A stretch of 64,000 bases of DNA from Emydura subglobosa (Eukaryota > Chordata > Testudines > Chelidae), in NCBI GenBank assembly GCA_007922225.1, contig ML680053.1, positions 19,764,694 to 19,828,693 of the forward strand. Reading direction: 5' to 3'. A model generated the notes under the pieces. The model made no database searches and had not been told where the DNA came from. It saw only the letters and a program-made list of their open reading frames with translations. Positions 25,332 to 36,060 of this stretch are shown here, one piece after another; positions within the stretch are counted from its first letter, which is position 1, and every line of letters starts with the position of its first letter. Position numbers and translations under genes: made by a program.

Positions 25332-25956
25332 GAGAGACAAGGTCGGTGAGGTAATATCTTTTATTAGACCAACTTCTGTGGGTGAGAGAGACAAGCTTTC
25401 AAGTCACACACAGCTCTTCTTCAGGTCTGGGAAGGTTATTCAGAGTGTCACAGGTAATTACAAGGTGGAACAGATAGGTTAGCATAAGTAGTTAACACAT
25501 AAACACATATTTCAAGGGACCATTCAAGATGAAGTGCTTATTAGCACCCCTCGAGTCACAATGGGGAAAGGAATGGAGGGAGGAAGGGAAAAGGCAGCTT
25601 GGGAGTGGCGGGTTTTTTTTGTGGGCTATAGATTGTTGTAATAAGCCATGATTCCAGTGTCTCTATTCTATTCAGTCCATGAGTTTTAGTGTATAGCAAA
25701 GTTATGAATTTAAGCTCCCAGGCGTGCCTTTTGAAGGGGCGGTGAAGGTTTCCTTTGTGGATGAGAACTGAGAGGGCAGATATAGAGTGATTGCTTTGTG
25801 AATCCGATCTGCCCACGAAAGCTTATGCCCAGATAAATTTGTTAGTCTTTAAGGTGTCTCAGGACTCTCACTGTTTTGCTTTGTGATGTGGTGTTTCTGC
25901 CTTTTATCATTTTTCTATGTGAGTTCATTTGAGAGCATACTGATTGTCTGATTTCA
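25332..25956 (-). mobile_element. Penelope-like element copy 1, 3' part
   Basis: The minus strand carries the 3' UTR and the end of the GIY-YIG endonuclease region of a Penelope-like element. The same family recurs at 31575-32300, with blocks such as AGGTAATATCTTTTATTAGA, GGTGGAACAGATAGGTTAGC and ATTGTTGTAATAAGCCAT. The element continues at 28960 after a CR1 insertion. Confidence 0.8.
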
Positions 25957-28954
25957 TAGAATCATAGAGTTGGAAGGGATCTCAGGAGGTCATCTAGTCC
26001 AACCCCCCCTCAGAGCAGGACTAACCTGAGTTAAATAATCACAGCGAGGATTTTGTCAAGCTGCAGCTTAAAAACCTCTAAAGATGGAGATTCCACCACC
26101 TCCCTAGGTAACCCCTTCCAGTGCTTCACCACCCTCCTGGTGAAAAACTTTTTCTTAATGTCCACCCTAGATCTCCCTCACTGCAATTTGAGTCCGTTGC
26201 TCCTTGTTCTGTCATCTGCCAACACTGAGAACAGCCTAGCTCCATCCTCCCTGGAACCACCTTTCAGGTAGTTAAAGGCTGCTATCAAATCTCCCCTCAT
26301 TCTTCTCTTCTGCAGACTAAACAAGCCTAGTTCCCTCAGTCTCTCCTCATAAATCTTGTGCTCCAGCCTCTTAATCATTTTTGTTGCCTTCCGCTGGACT
26401 CTCTCCAACTTCTCCACATCCTTTTTGTAGTGGGGGGGCCCAAAACTGGACACAATACTCCAAATGCGGCCTCACCAATGCCAAATAGAGGGGAATAATC
26501 ACTTCCCGCAATCTGCTAGCAATGCTCCTACTAATGCAGCCCAATATGCTATTAGCCTTCTTGGCAACCAGGGCACACTGCTGACTTATATCCAGCTCCT
26601 TATCCACTGTAACCCCACAGGTCCTTTTCTGCAGAACTGCTGCCTAGCTCATCGGTCCCCAATCTGTAGCTGTGTATGGGATTCTTCCGTCTAAAGTGCA
26701 GGACTCTGCACTTGTCCTTGTCGAACCTCCTCAGATTTCTTTTGGCCCAATCCTCCAGTTTGTTTAGGTCCTTCTGTATCCTATCCCTACCTTCCAGGGT
26801 ATCTACCACTCCCCTTAGCTTAGTGTCATCTGCAAACTTGCTGAGGGTGCAATCTATCCCATCCTCTAGATCATTAATGAAGATGTTGAACAAAACCGGC
26901 CCCAGCACCGACCCCTGGGGAACTCCGCTTGTCACCGGCTGCCAGCTAGACACGGAGCCATTGATCACTACTCGTTGAGCTCTATGCTCTAGCCAGTTCT
27001 CTGTCCATTTTATAGTCCATTCATCCAACCCATACTTCCTTAACTTGCTGATAAGAATACTGTGAGAGACCGTATCAAAAGCTTTGCTAAAGTCAAGGTA
27101 TCACATCCACCACTTTCCCCACATCCACAGAGCCAATCATCTCTTCATAGAAAGCAATCAGGTTGGTCAGGCATGACTTTCTCTTTGTGAATCCATGTTG
27201 ACTGTTCCTGATCACTTTCCTGTCTTCCAAGTGCCTTAAAATAGATTCCTTGAGGACCTGCTCTATGATTTTTCCAGGGATTGAGGTGGGGCTGACCAGT
27301 CTGTAGTTCCCTGGATCCTCTTTCCTCCCTTTTTTGAAGTTGGGCGCTATATTTGCTTTTTTCCAGTCATCAGGAATTGCCAATTGCCCCCCAATTGCCA
27401 CGAGCTTTCAAAGATAATATCCAATGGCTCTGAAATCACATCAGCCAACTCCCTCAGCACCCTTGAATGCATTGCATCTGGCCCCATGGACTTGTGTATG
27501 TCCAGTCTTTTTAAATAATCTTAGACCTGTTCCTTCAGCATTGCGGGATGTTCACCTCCTTCCCATTCTGTGCCGCCCAGTGCAGTAGTCTGGGAGCTGA
27601 CCTTGTCTGTGAAGACAGAGGCAAAAAAGGCATTGAGTACATCAGCTTTCTCCACATCCTCTGTCACTAGGTTGCCTCCCCCATTCTGTAAGGGGCCCAC
27701 ACTTTCCCTAATCTTCCTCTTGTTGGTAATATACCTGTAGAAACCCTTCTTGTTCCCCTTCACGTCCCTTGGTAGCTGCAACTCCAATTACACTTCTTGT
27801 AAGCTTCTTTTTTGTGTTTAAGTTCACCAAAGACTTCTTTGTTAAGCCAAGCTGGACTCTTACCATATTTGCTATTCTTTCTGCACATCAGGATGGTTTG
27901 TTCCTGTACCCTCAGTAAGGTTTCTTTAAAATACAGCCAGTTCTCTTGGATTCCTTTCCCCCTCATATTAGATTCCCAGGGGATCCTGCCCATCAGCTCC
28001 CTGAGGGAGTCTGTCTGCTTTTCTGAAGTCCATGGTCCATATTCTGCTGTTCTCCTTTCTTCCTTTTGTCAGGATCCTGAACTCAACCATGTCATGGTCA
28101 CTGCTGCCTAGGTTGCCACCCACTTCTACTTCCCCTACCAAATCTTCCCTGTTTGTGAGCCGCAAGTCAAGAGAAGCACGGCCCCTAGTTGCTCCAGCAC
28201 GTGCACCAGGAAATTGTCTGCAACACTATCCAAAAACTTCCTGGATTGTTTGTGTTCTGCTGTATTGCTCCACCAGCAGATGTCAGGATGATTGAAGTCC
28301 CCCATGAGAATCAGGTCCTGTGAACTAGAAACTTTCCCTAGTTGACTGAAGAAAGCCTCATCTACCTCGTCCTCCTGGTCTGGTGGTCTGTAACAGACAC
28401 CCACCACAATATCACCCTTATTGTTCTTGCTTCTAAGCTTAACCCACAGACTCTCAACTGGCTTATCTCCAGTTTCATACTGGAGCTCAGAGCAATCATA
28501 GTGCTCTCTTACATACAGTGCAACTCCTCCACCCTTTCGCCCCTGCCTGTCCTTCCTGAACAGTTTATACCCATCCATGACAGTGCTCCAGTTGTGTGAG
28601 TTACTCCACCAAGTCTCAGTTAGTCCAATCATGTCATAGTTTCCTGACTGTGCCAGGACTTCCAATTCCTACTGCTTGTTTCCCAGGCTTCTTGCATTTG
28701 TGTATAGGCACTTGAGATAACTAGCCGATTGCCCTACTTTCTCAGTGTGAATCAGGAGGCCTCTCCTGCTGCATCCTCCTCCTTCTGCTTCCTTGTGGTG
28801 TCCCACTTCCCCACTTACCTTCGGGCTTAGGTCTCCGTCCCCCATCAAACCTAGTTTAAAGCCCTCCTCACTAGGTTAGCCAGCCTGTCCGCAAAGATAC
28901 TCTTCCCTCTCTTCGTTAGGTGAATCCCCTCTCTTCCTAGTAATCTTCTTCTTC
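25957..28954 (-). mobile_element. CR1 LINE inserted into the Penelope-like element
   Basis: A 2998-base CR1 runs from the 3' tip (TAGAATCATAGAGTTGG at 25957) to a 5' truncation inside ORF1 at 28954. Minus-strand order: ORF1 tail (HLTKRGKSIFADRLANLV), endonuclease with [13 protein letters not shown] and SSDHDMVEF, then RT with GVPQGSVLG and FADDTKL, then the C-terminal block. Several frameshifts and small deletions break ORF2. It is flanked by TTTCA at 25952-25956 and 28955-28959, a likely target-site duplication, with matching Penelope sequence on both sides. Confidence 0.88.
28135..28665 (-). pseudogene. CR1 ORF2 endonuclease domain
   Basis: An open 176-codon stretch encodes most of a CR1 apurinic-type endonuclease: MIGLTETWW (catalytic Glu), [23 protein letters not shown], then [15 protein letters not shown] (catalytic Asp and Asn). 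The SDH motif lies in another frame at about 28085-28110, so the domain is broken by a frameshift near its end. In a live element this enzyme nicks the chromosomal target. Confidence 0.8.
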
Positions 28955-29273
28955 TTTCACCCCCATAGTTGTTCATGGGGCAGTTAGTGCGCTGGATGAG
29001 GTACACCGCATGTTGTGATAGGCATGTGGAAGGCCAATGGATCTTGAAAAGGGTGGTGTTGGGGTTATTGATCATCGTAGCAGTGGAGATACGTCTGCAG
29101 ATTTTGCATCTGTGGCCTGGTCTGTGGAGAGCTTGCTTTTGATAATGAGCCTGGAGAGGCTGGGGTTTGTTTGAAATGCCTCGTACGTTATTGGTAACAA
29201 GCAATAAACATGCAAAAAAATAATATTTTGATGTTCTGCTGAGATGTAGATAATCACCCAAAAGTTTTGCCAA
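28851..29273 (-). other. Chimeric 140-codon ORF across the Penelope/CR1 junction
   Basis: The reading frame runs from flanking DNA through the Penelope GIY-YIG half-domain and, without a stop, into the tail of CR1 ORF1 (HLTKRGKSIFADRLANLV), ending at the native CR1 ORF1 stop. It is a by-product of insertion, with no evidence of expression. Confidence 0.7.
28960..29185 (-). mobile_element. Penelope-like element copy 1, 5' part with GIY-YIG core
   Basis: The minus strand reads CKICRRISTATMINNPN, then FKIHWPSTCLSQHAVYLI and a decayed Cys/Tyr region (NCPMNNYGG). This is the N-terminal half of the GIY-YIG endonuclease domain of Penelope-like elements. The other half is on the far side of the CR1 at 25957-28954. 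An internal deletion removes the SGTRP-type segment. The element is lost after about 29185. Confidence 0.8.
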
Positions 29274-31574
29274 CCATTATAAACACAGTATTAGGGATAC
29301 AGGAAAAATATAAAACGAGGCCTGAAAATGGGGAGTGTCGTAAGGCAGCCCCTGCCTGGAGCACCCTCCTGTGGCAGACCATGGCATGACAGGCACACTT
29401 GCCTCAGTTTCCCCTGTCAGGTAGCCCAATAATTCACGTCAGTCTTTCTTGTCTCAATACTGCCCTTCCTTGGGTTTGTTTTATTAAAACAACATAATCC
29501 AAATGATTTTCAGCCCTGTCTGGCCTTTGGCTGCGGCTCTCCAGCTTAGAGCCAGGAGGCAGCTCCCTCTTGCTTCTCTCCTGCCTTCAGCCGTCTCCCA
29601 GGAACCATTTTCTGCTTCCTTCCAGGACCACTCCAGGCCCCTGGTCTTTGGCAGCGCTCACCTGCCCTTCCTGTCTGAACTAGCCTGCTATGGCCTACTA
29701 GGACTTCCTCTTACCAGCTCTCTCCCTGATCCTTGATATCTCCCAGATGCTGCCCACCCTTTTCATTGGCCAAATGGGAGTGCCTGCTGTGGCACAGGGG
29801 AGCTGATCTACTTCATTTACTGGGACCAGCCACTCTGTGACGGGAAAGCAAATGTATTCTCCACTAGGTAACCCATTCAACTCAAGTTAAGGAAAGAGTG
29901 AGCTCTTAGGAGATGTAGGTGCCATTACCAAACTCTTCTATGCACTGAGCAGCCTGAATAACTCTCTCCTTCAAAATAATGTTAGTCACCTTAAGAGTTT
30001 CACAATAGATGATAGTGCTATTTTCACACCCTCTTCAATGGCAGCATTGGTTGAAAGAAAGCATTAGCACCACAAGAAAAAAATGTCTATCTGCGCAATT
30101 GCACACAATAAGATTGCCGTGAGCCATGAACGCTCGATAATACTTGTAGCTGGACAATACCGTCATAGGAAAATGATACCTTAATAATCACAAAGGGGAG
30201 TGGAGATTGAGGGAATAATCAAGAGCCTGAAAATTAACCAAAAAATCATGGGAATATATTCTGATATTATGCCTATGACTGAGCTATTACACACACACTT
30301 CTATTTGTACATGATGTCAGTGGGGTATAATTATTCTATATGTCAAGAACCATAACAACAAATTAAGATAATGAGGAGGTCACTAGAAGAAACGGTTAAT
30401 TCAAGTCAACTTGCTCATACCTGAGTGTATTTATTTGGCTTTGCAGCCAATTAATCACTGCATTTCGTTCACTCATCTTATAGGTGCAATGATGTAAAAC
30501 TTTGGTCTCTACAAACTTTCTATTAATTGGAGCATGCAAGACCAAGACCCTTTTTTTTTCTCAGATTTATTTCAATTTTGTAGATAAACATCCTCCATTC
30601 AGCTGAAATTGGTATATTTCTCTAAAGAAAGGAATTGTATTTATTCCCCTTATCTCATTTCAGTAGTACTAATAAAAATCAACGTATCCTGACTCTAGAA
30701 AAGCTAAATAACTTAGTTCTCCACACACTCAAACACCACAATTTCTTCTCTCTGTGTTCTTAGTTTTTTCTTATCACTGTAGTATTTGAGTCCTCAGTCT
30801 TGGTGTAGAACACAGCCTGACTATAATGGCTTACAATCTTACTGAATACTGAGGATACTGTATGTTAGCCATATGTTTATAATCATCTCTGTGGTTTCTT
30901 AAATTCAGTACAGGATACAGGATATTATCTGTTGGTTTTATGTTTCATGTATTATATATAGTTTTATGGTTAAGTGATGTGGGAAATAGATAGTTTGTGT
31001 GAGAACTATGAACATGTCAGCATACTTCAATAAATGTTATAAAGCTCTTTATCATATCAAATTAAAGAGGAGGGCTGGTCTTTGGTTAGGGCACCAGACT
31101 GGGACTCTCTAGATAAGGGTTCCGTTCCAGCTTGGTTCCAGACTTCCTGTGTGACCTTAGACAAGCTATCTAATCTCTTTTTGCATCAGTTCTCCATCTG
31201 TAAGAGGGAGTAATAAAACTTCCTTTGTCTGTCTTGTCTGTTTAGCTAGTCCCTGACCTGAAGAGCTTATGAACTCTCACTATATATTTGTACTTATATT
31301 ATATATAATATAACATTGGAAATACCAGTCGAAGTTGGCTCTTCGAAGTCATACAAATAATAGTATGAACAGGAAGATACGATCTATTTTTCTTGGGAAT
31401 GAGTTGCGGCTTTTTCTGTCCTGCTAGAAATGAGTGGCAGAGATATCTGGGGTGGTGTGCTGTCCTCCTTTCCACTTCCACCACACAAAAGGAGGTATGG
31501 TCAGAGTTTTCAAAAAAGAGAACACCCAAAAGTGAAGTATGAGCCTTCTGAAGATCTAGGCCTGTGCTGACTGG
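29186..31574. other. Intronic sequence with one MIR-like SINE
   Basis: No gene is recognised. A MIR-like SINE lies at about 31080-31275 (GGTTAGGGCACCAGACTGG, then CTGTGTGACCTTAGACAAG and TCTCCATCTGTAAGAGGG). The GC-richer block 29330-29880 is possibly LTR-derived but has no diagnostic ends. Confidence 0.45.
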
Positions 31575-32757
31575 AGTTTGTTGGAGAGACAATCTATCAT
31601 TGGACCAAGTTCTGTAGGTGCAAGAGACAAACTATTGAGCCTCACAGAGCTCGTATTCAGGCCTGGGAAAGGTACTCAGAGCGTTACAGCTAAATATAAG
31701 GTGGAACAGATTGTTTAGCATAAGTAGTTAGCACATATTCTAAAGGACATTCAAGGAAGAGTGGCCTGTTAACATCTCTGCAGTCATAGGACAAAAAGAG
31801 GGGGTTAGGGGATTACAGATTGTTGTAATAAGCCATAAATCCGGTGTGTCTGTTCAGTCCATGATTTCTAGTATCTAGTAGAGTTATGAATTTAAGATCC
31901 TAGGCTCATCATTTGAAAGAGTTGTGCAATGTTTCCTTTTAGCATGAGGATTAATAGGTCAGATGTGGACTGATCGCTTTGAGAAAAGTGTTCACCCACA
32001 GATGACAGGGTATTTTATCATTTTCCTGTGTGAGTTCATTCAAAAGCATAGTGATGGTCTGTTTTCATTTTTGGAGTTATTATTGGGCACTTAGTACACT
32101 GGATGTTATGACAGGCATGTGTAAGATCCAGGGATCTTGAAAGGTGTGTTGTGGGGTGTGTTGTTCATTGTAGCAGTAGTGATGTGTCTGCAGGTTTTGC
32201 ATCTGTTTTATCTGGCAGGGTCTGGTGCTGCTTTCAGTTGGTGTGTCCTGGTCTGTGGGGAGTTTGCTTCTGATGATGAGCTTGGAGAGGAGTTGTTTGA
32301 AGTCCAGAGGTGGGGGTTCAGGAAAGATTTCTTTCAGTATGGGATCCCCATCGAGTATGGGTTGTAAGTGTTTAATGATTTCTCCTGTAGGTCCAGTGTG
32401 GGGTGGTAGATGACAACTAGGGGTTTATGGTCACAGGGGCGTTTATTTCTGTATTAAAGTAGGCTTTCTCAAGATATTTGGGTGGCCTGTTCCATGGTGC
32501 GATCTGCTTCTCTGATGGAGTATTGTTGTTTGGTGAAGGCAGTTTTAAGTGTATTAAGGTACATATCCCAGACTTTCTCCTTGGCATCTGAGTGCCTACC
32601 TGTAGATAACAGATTTTTTGGTGTGTTTGGGGTGGTTACTGGATCCTCAAAGGTAGGTATGGTGATCCATAGGTTTCTTATTTATGGTTGTCTCCATTAT
32701 TGAAGCTGATTGTGGTGTCCAGGAAGTTGATGATAGTGTCGGAGTGTTTCCAAAGAG
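31575..32757 (-). mobile_element. Penelope-like element copy 2, 3' segment
   Basis: The minus strand holds the end of the Penelope RT (SDTIINFLDTTISFNNG near 32700), the spacer, then decayed GIY-YIG sequence (FKIPGSYTCLS near 32115) and the 3' UTR shared with copy 1. Many stops and frameshifts are present. It directly abuts the plus-strand segment 32758-33300 of the same element. Confidence 0.8.
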
Positions 32758-33300
32758 TTAGAGTGCCAGGAAGTAATATCAGGACTCATAGAAATCATCT
32801 TCAAACCACTCACCACACAAAGAGCCAGCTTCCTCGTGGACACAACCGACTTCCTCCACAAACTCCACAACATGAATAACCTCCCTCAGAATACATGGGT
32901 TTCACTTCCCTATACATCAACATCCCTCACAATGACAGTATAGCTTCCTGCCTCAAATATTTACAAGACAATGGACAACCCGCAGATACCCACCCCGAAC
33001 ACATTACCAAATTGATCCATTTTATTCTCCCCCATGACAATTTTACGTTCAACAACAAATATTTTCTCCAAACCATGGCAACAGCCATAGGTACTTGGAT
33101 GGCTTCCCAATATGCCAATCTTTTTGTGGGCCACCTTGAAGAAGAATTTCTGGACAAATGCACCATGAGATACATCAATAATATTTTCATCATCTGGACA
33201 GATGGCTTAAACTGCCTCATAGATTTCCACCACAATTTGAACAACCACTATCTGTCTTTGAAACTCTCTCTGGAATCCCCTTTCAGGAGGTTCATTCCGT
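32758..33300 (+). mobile_element. Penelope-like element copy 2, inverted 5' segment (RT)
   Basis: Plus-strand translation gives Penelope-family RT: IFKPLTTQRASFLVDTTDFL, LYINIPHNDSIASCLKYL, HFILPHDNFTFNNKYFLQ, AIGTWMASQYANLFVGHLEE, then MRYINNIFIIW. The catalytic pair expected at the last motif is two Asp; here both codons are AAT (Asn), so the enzyme would be dead even where the frame is open (32895-33305). Confidence 0.85.
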
Positions 33301-33914
33301 CCTAATTCCTACAGGGTGCACAGAACTCCAAAAGTGGTGTGGAGGAGGCAGAGGAATGGCTGAACAGCAGCAGTGACACAAAGAGCAGAGAAGTCCTTCA
33401 TATGCAAATTGTGTTCATATTATTATAACAATTTGAGTTCATTAATTTAATTTAATTTAATGGGAAGAAAGTCAGGGGGAATTATGTAGCACACACAAAG
33501 TAATATGCTGAAAAATTAAAATCTACCACAGATGGTATATTAAGTCACTCAGTTAACATCCTGATTGGGAAGAAAGTTCTACTGATAATTTCTAGTTGCA
33601 TCACAAACCGCAGTACTTCTACGTAACACAGGATGTCTTGAATAAATGTATCCTCATCTTACTTTGCTGCCAGTAAATTTTGATATTTACTTAGCGCTGG
33701 GAAAACTGAAATACAAAGTTAAATGACTTGCCCAAGACCTTACAAAATCATTTGCACAGCTGGAGTTAGTCAAGATAGATTCCTGAGTTTTATCTAGAAC
33801 CCTATCAGGATTTCCCAGCTCAATGCTCATCAGACCGCTCTGCTTCTCAGATTTTTAAATTCGTTCCCTCCCTCCTTTTCTTGTTTGTAACAAACTTATA
33901 TTTTGATCTTTCAG
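33301..33914. other. Intron end, nothing recognised
   Basis: Ordinary AT-rich intron sequence with a short (TTTAA)n stretch near 33436-33460. No repeat family is assigned with confidence. Confidence 0.4.
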
Positions 33915-33994
33915 ACAAGCCAAAGCCATGTATTCCTGTAAAGCAGAACACAGTCATGAGCTCTCCTTCCCACAGGGGGCGATATTTTCAAACG
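33915..33994 (+). CDS. ARHGAP42: ARHGAP42 exon, first half of SH3
   Basis: The acceptor is TGATCTTTCAG at 33904-33914 and the donor is AACG|GTAAGA at 33994/33995. It completes Arg302 and encodes residues 303-328. It carries the start of the SH3 fold: AMYSCKA in the ALYDY position, then ELSF and the RT-loop region. It lies after a 12.7-kb intron full of CR1 and Penelope-like DNA and only 246 bases from the last exon. Confidence 0.93.
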
Positions 33995-34196
33995 GTAAGA
34001 TGCATTAGATAGTCTTCCTTTACACACAATCTTTAAACGGAACTGCATCCGTGAGATAAAAGCCAAGAGATTTTCACTTCTATTTCTTAGTTTTTATGTC
34101 TCCATCAGTCTGATGTTGATCTTTTGTAAAGATGTGGAGCTTTTTAAATCAAACGTATAGTTGCCTGGGATAAGAATTAAATTTAACTACAGCAAT

Positions 34197-34197
34197 T

Positions 34198-34229
<32 letters not shown>

Positions 34230-34231
34230 TT
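34197..34231. repeat. (TA)n plus T-run at the last splice acceptor
   Basis: A TA dinucleotide array (about 34200-34220) runs into 11 T (34221-34231), then CTTTTGCAG. The array forms part of the branch point and polypyrimidine region of a 246-base intron. Confidence 0.85.
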
Positions 34232-34240
34232 CTTTTGCAG

Positions 34241-34329
34241 TGTATCCGTCAGTGGAACCAGGATGGTTAAAAGCAACTTATGAAGGCAAAACAGGACTAG
34301 TTCCCGAGAATTATGTTGTCTTCCTCTAG
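34241..34329 (+). CDS. ARHGAP42: ARHGAP42 last coding exon, end of SH3 and stop
   Basis: The acceptor is TCTTTTGCAG at 34231-34240, preceded by a T-run and a (TA)n tract. It completes Val329, encodes residues 330-357 and ends with TAG at 34327-34329. It carries the SH3 signatures EPGWL (the ligand-binding Trp), GLVPENYV (Pro and Tyr of the binding groove) and the C-terminal VVFL. The SH3 spans about 55 residues over the last two exons, a normal length. In GRAF proteins this SH3 binds Pro-rich partners such as FAK-family kinases and dynamin (family knowledge). Confidence 0.95.
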
Positions 34330-34640
34330 TAATCTTTAGTAGACAGCAGTATCTTCATGGTATCCATGGTAACAAATAATAAGCACTATGATTTTATCTG
34401 ACACAGATATGGGGATCAGCCCGTTAGCAACGAGTGGTAGATTTTCTTCGTTTCTGCAAGGGCAAAGGAGGTGGCTCCCTATATGTGGAACAGGATGTAA
34501 TGAAATAATTAACAGGTTTTTGTACTGAAGATGGTACTCTGTTTAAATAACTTCCATGTTTGTAACAAAAGCTTGTTGCATACTTCTTTTACTGAACATT
34601 CCAGCAATAAAATCAGAAAAAGTTGTATTTAGCTGCACAT
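34330..34640 (+). other. ARHGAP42 proximal 3' UTR
   Basis: AT-rich non-coding sequence follows the TAG stop without any recognisable repeat. It ends at a canonical AATAAA (34606-34611), which would give a short 3' UTR of about 0.3 kb. The true 3' UTR may be much longer (see the AATAAA at 42020). Confidence 0.6.
34606..34611 (+). terminator. Proximal polyadenylation signal AATAAA
   Basis: Perfect AATAAA 277 bases after the ARHGAP42 stop, followed by a GTTGTATTT-type GU/U-rich stretch about 12 bases later. Other AATAAA hexamers further on, for example 35081-35086, lack supporting context. Confidence 0.5.
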
Positions 34641-36057
34641 CATTTGGGACCTGACATATTGATCAAACCAGTGTGAAATGTATAGGTAATGCACTCTGAT
34701 GATTCTTAACAATTATATTGTTTTACATGTAAAAATTTATATATTTGTTCATAAAGCAAGAAATATTTCTATGATGATCTGTTTCTGCATTATAACACTT
34801 GATTCTGAGACTGGTCCCAGTCATTTCAATGAAGAAGTTAATCTGCCATAAAAGCAGTTTTGAACCTCTTGTTATGCAATGAGATCAGAATATACAGATG
34901 CAATAATGTATGTAATTTATATAACTGATAACCAAATTAGGTTATACACTGATTAAGCAGTAAGTGCTCTTTCAAAATGTGATCTTTTTAAAATCAATTT
35001 TTAATTCAAATATTGTACAGATTTATCTTATTGCCTCCTTTCTTTCATCAGTTTGTTTTATCAATATAATTAATATTAATAATAAATTATATTTTTAGCA
35101 CCCATCTTCCCTAAGGCACTCTCGGCTTGTCTCAAAAACACAGCCACACCAAACAGTGAAATACTGAAACTAAAACGTTGAGGAAATGTGTGAGGTTAGC
35201 AACAAAGAATGAAAATAAATCTGAAACCTGAAATAAAACATAGCTGAGTCCCACAATGTCATTAAAATACCCAAATTGTTTTTCAGATTTTCCGCCGCGT
35301 ACAAGACAAATGACCTGTGAAGTGTCTAGTTCAGAAGTTATGAATTCTAAAGGTTCTTTTGAGCTGTAAAAAGTATCTGACATTAGATAAATTTTGGTTA
35401 TTTTGTTAAGTTTGAAATACAATTTCCTCAGAATTTCACTGAACTAATTTGGCAACAAATCCAAAACAGGATGATAAAACTGCTTGGTATAGGTATTTAC
35501 AAATAACCATTGATCATTCCAGCTGGAACTAAAAGGCACTCGTTTTGTAACTACTAACATTACATTTTGTGTAATTTTTCCCGTCAAAGTACAATGACTT
35601 GCATTAATAAAAGGCTTTAATAAACAGTGAGGGCGCTGGCACTTTATCACAGAATAACAATCCTCTAAAAAGAGAGCAAAGAACAGAAATCCGAAAAGCA
35701 AAAGAATCAAACAGTGAGCATATGTCCAAGGCAGATGCTCTGCTTCCTGAAAGAACTACCATAGAGTCCACTTTTGAAGACCTTCTTGGCAAAACTCCCC
35801 TTGAATTGGACATCCCCAATCAGTTAATTGGCAGAGCTGCTAACTTGGTGAATCCATTCTTGGGAGTCAATACACTGGGGTCTCAGAAACCTACATTGAG
35901 GTCAATAAGATCACACACGTTCTTAAGCAACTTGCTCAATCAGGGCATTACTCTTTACTGAACTGTTGCAGTAGTACTGCAGTAAGTGCATGGCCAGTCC
36001 GCATGTACTATTCAAAGCAAAATCATTGATACAACCCTCTGCTCAAAAGATTGACAT
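34641..36057. other. Non-coding, no gene recognised
   Basis: AT-rich sequence, either extended ARHGAP42 3' UTR or downstream flank. It has one further AATAAA at 35081-35086. The short ORFs in it resemble nothing I know, and no repeat family is recognised. Confidence 0.4.
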
Positions 36058-36060
36058 TCA

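Larger units (their letters stand above)
13465..34329 (+). other. ARHGAP42: ARHGAP42 (GRAF3) gene, 3' part: seven exons and six introns
   Basis: Seven exons splice in frame to give the C-terminal 357 residues of a BAR-PH-RhoGAP-SH3 protein. From family knowledge, GRAF proteins bind membranes through BAR-PH and stimulate GTP hydrolysis on RhoA; GRAF3 is known as a smooth-muscle RhoA GAP affecting blood pressure. The BAR, PH and most of the RhoGAP domain, including the arginine finger, must lie upstream of the window. Visible here are the last RhoGAP helices, a Ser/Pro-rich linker of about 250 residues, and an SH3 domain. Introns are 851, 2036, 1826, 2126, 12705 and 246 bases, all GT-AG, and codon phases match at every junction. 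I chose ARHGAP42 over ARHGAP26 and ARHGAP10 because the linker ([37 protein letters not shown]) and the SH3 ([16 protein letters not shown]) fit my recollection of GRAF3. The paralogue choice is from memory; membership of the GRAF family is firm. Confidence 0.93.

Noticed and set aside
32137..32703. Plus-strand ORFs 32137-32367, 32225-32413 and 32482-32703
   Set aside because: They are opposite the minus-strand Penelope segment, whose translation matches the family; the plus frames do not.
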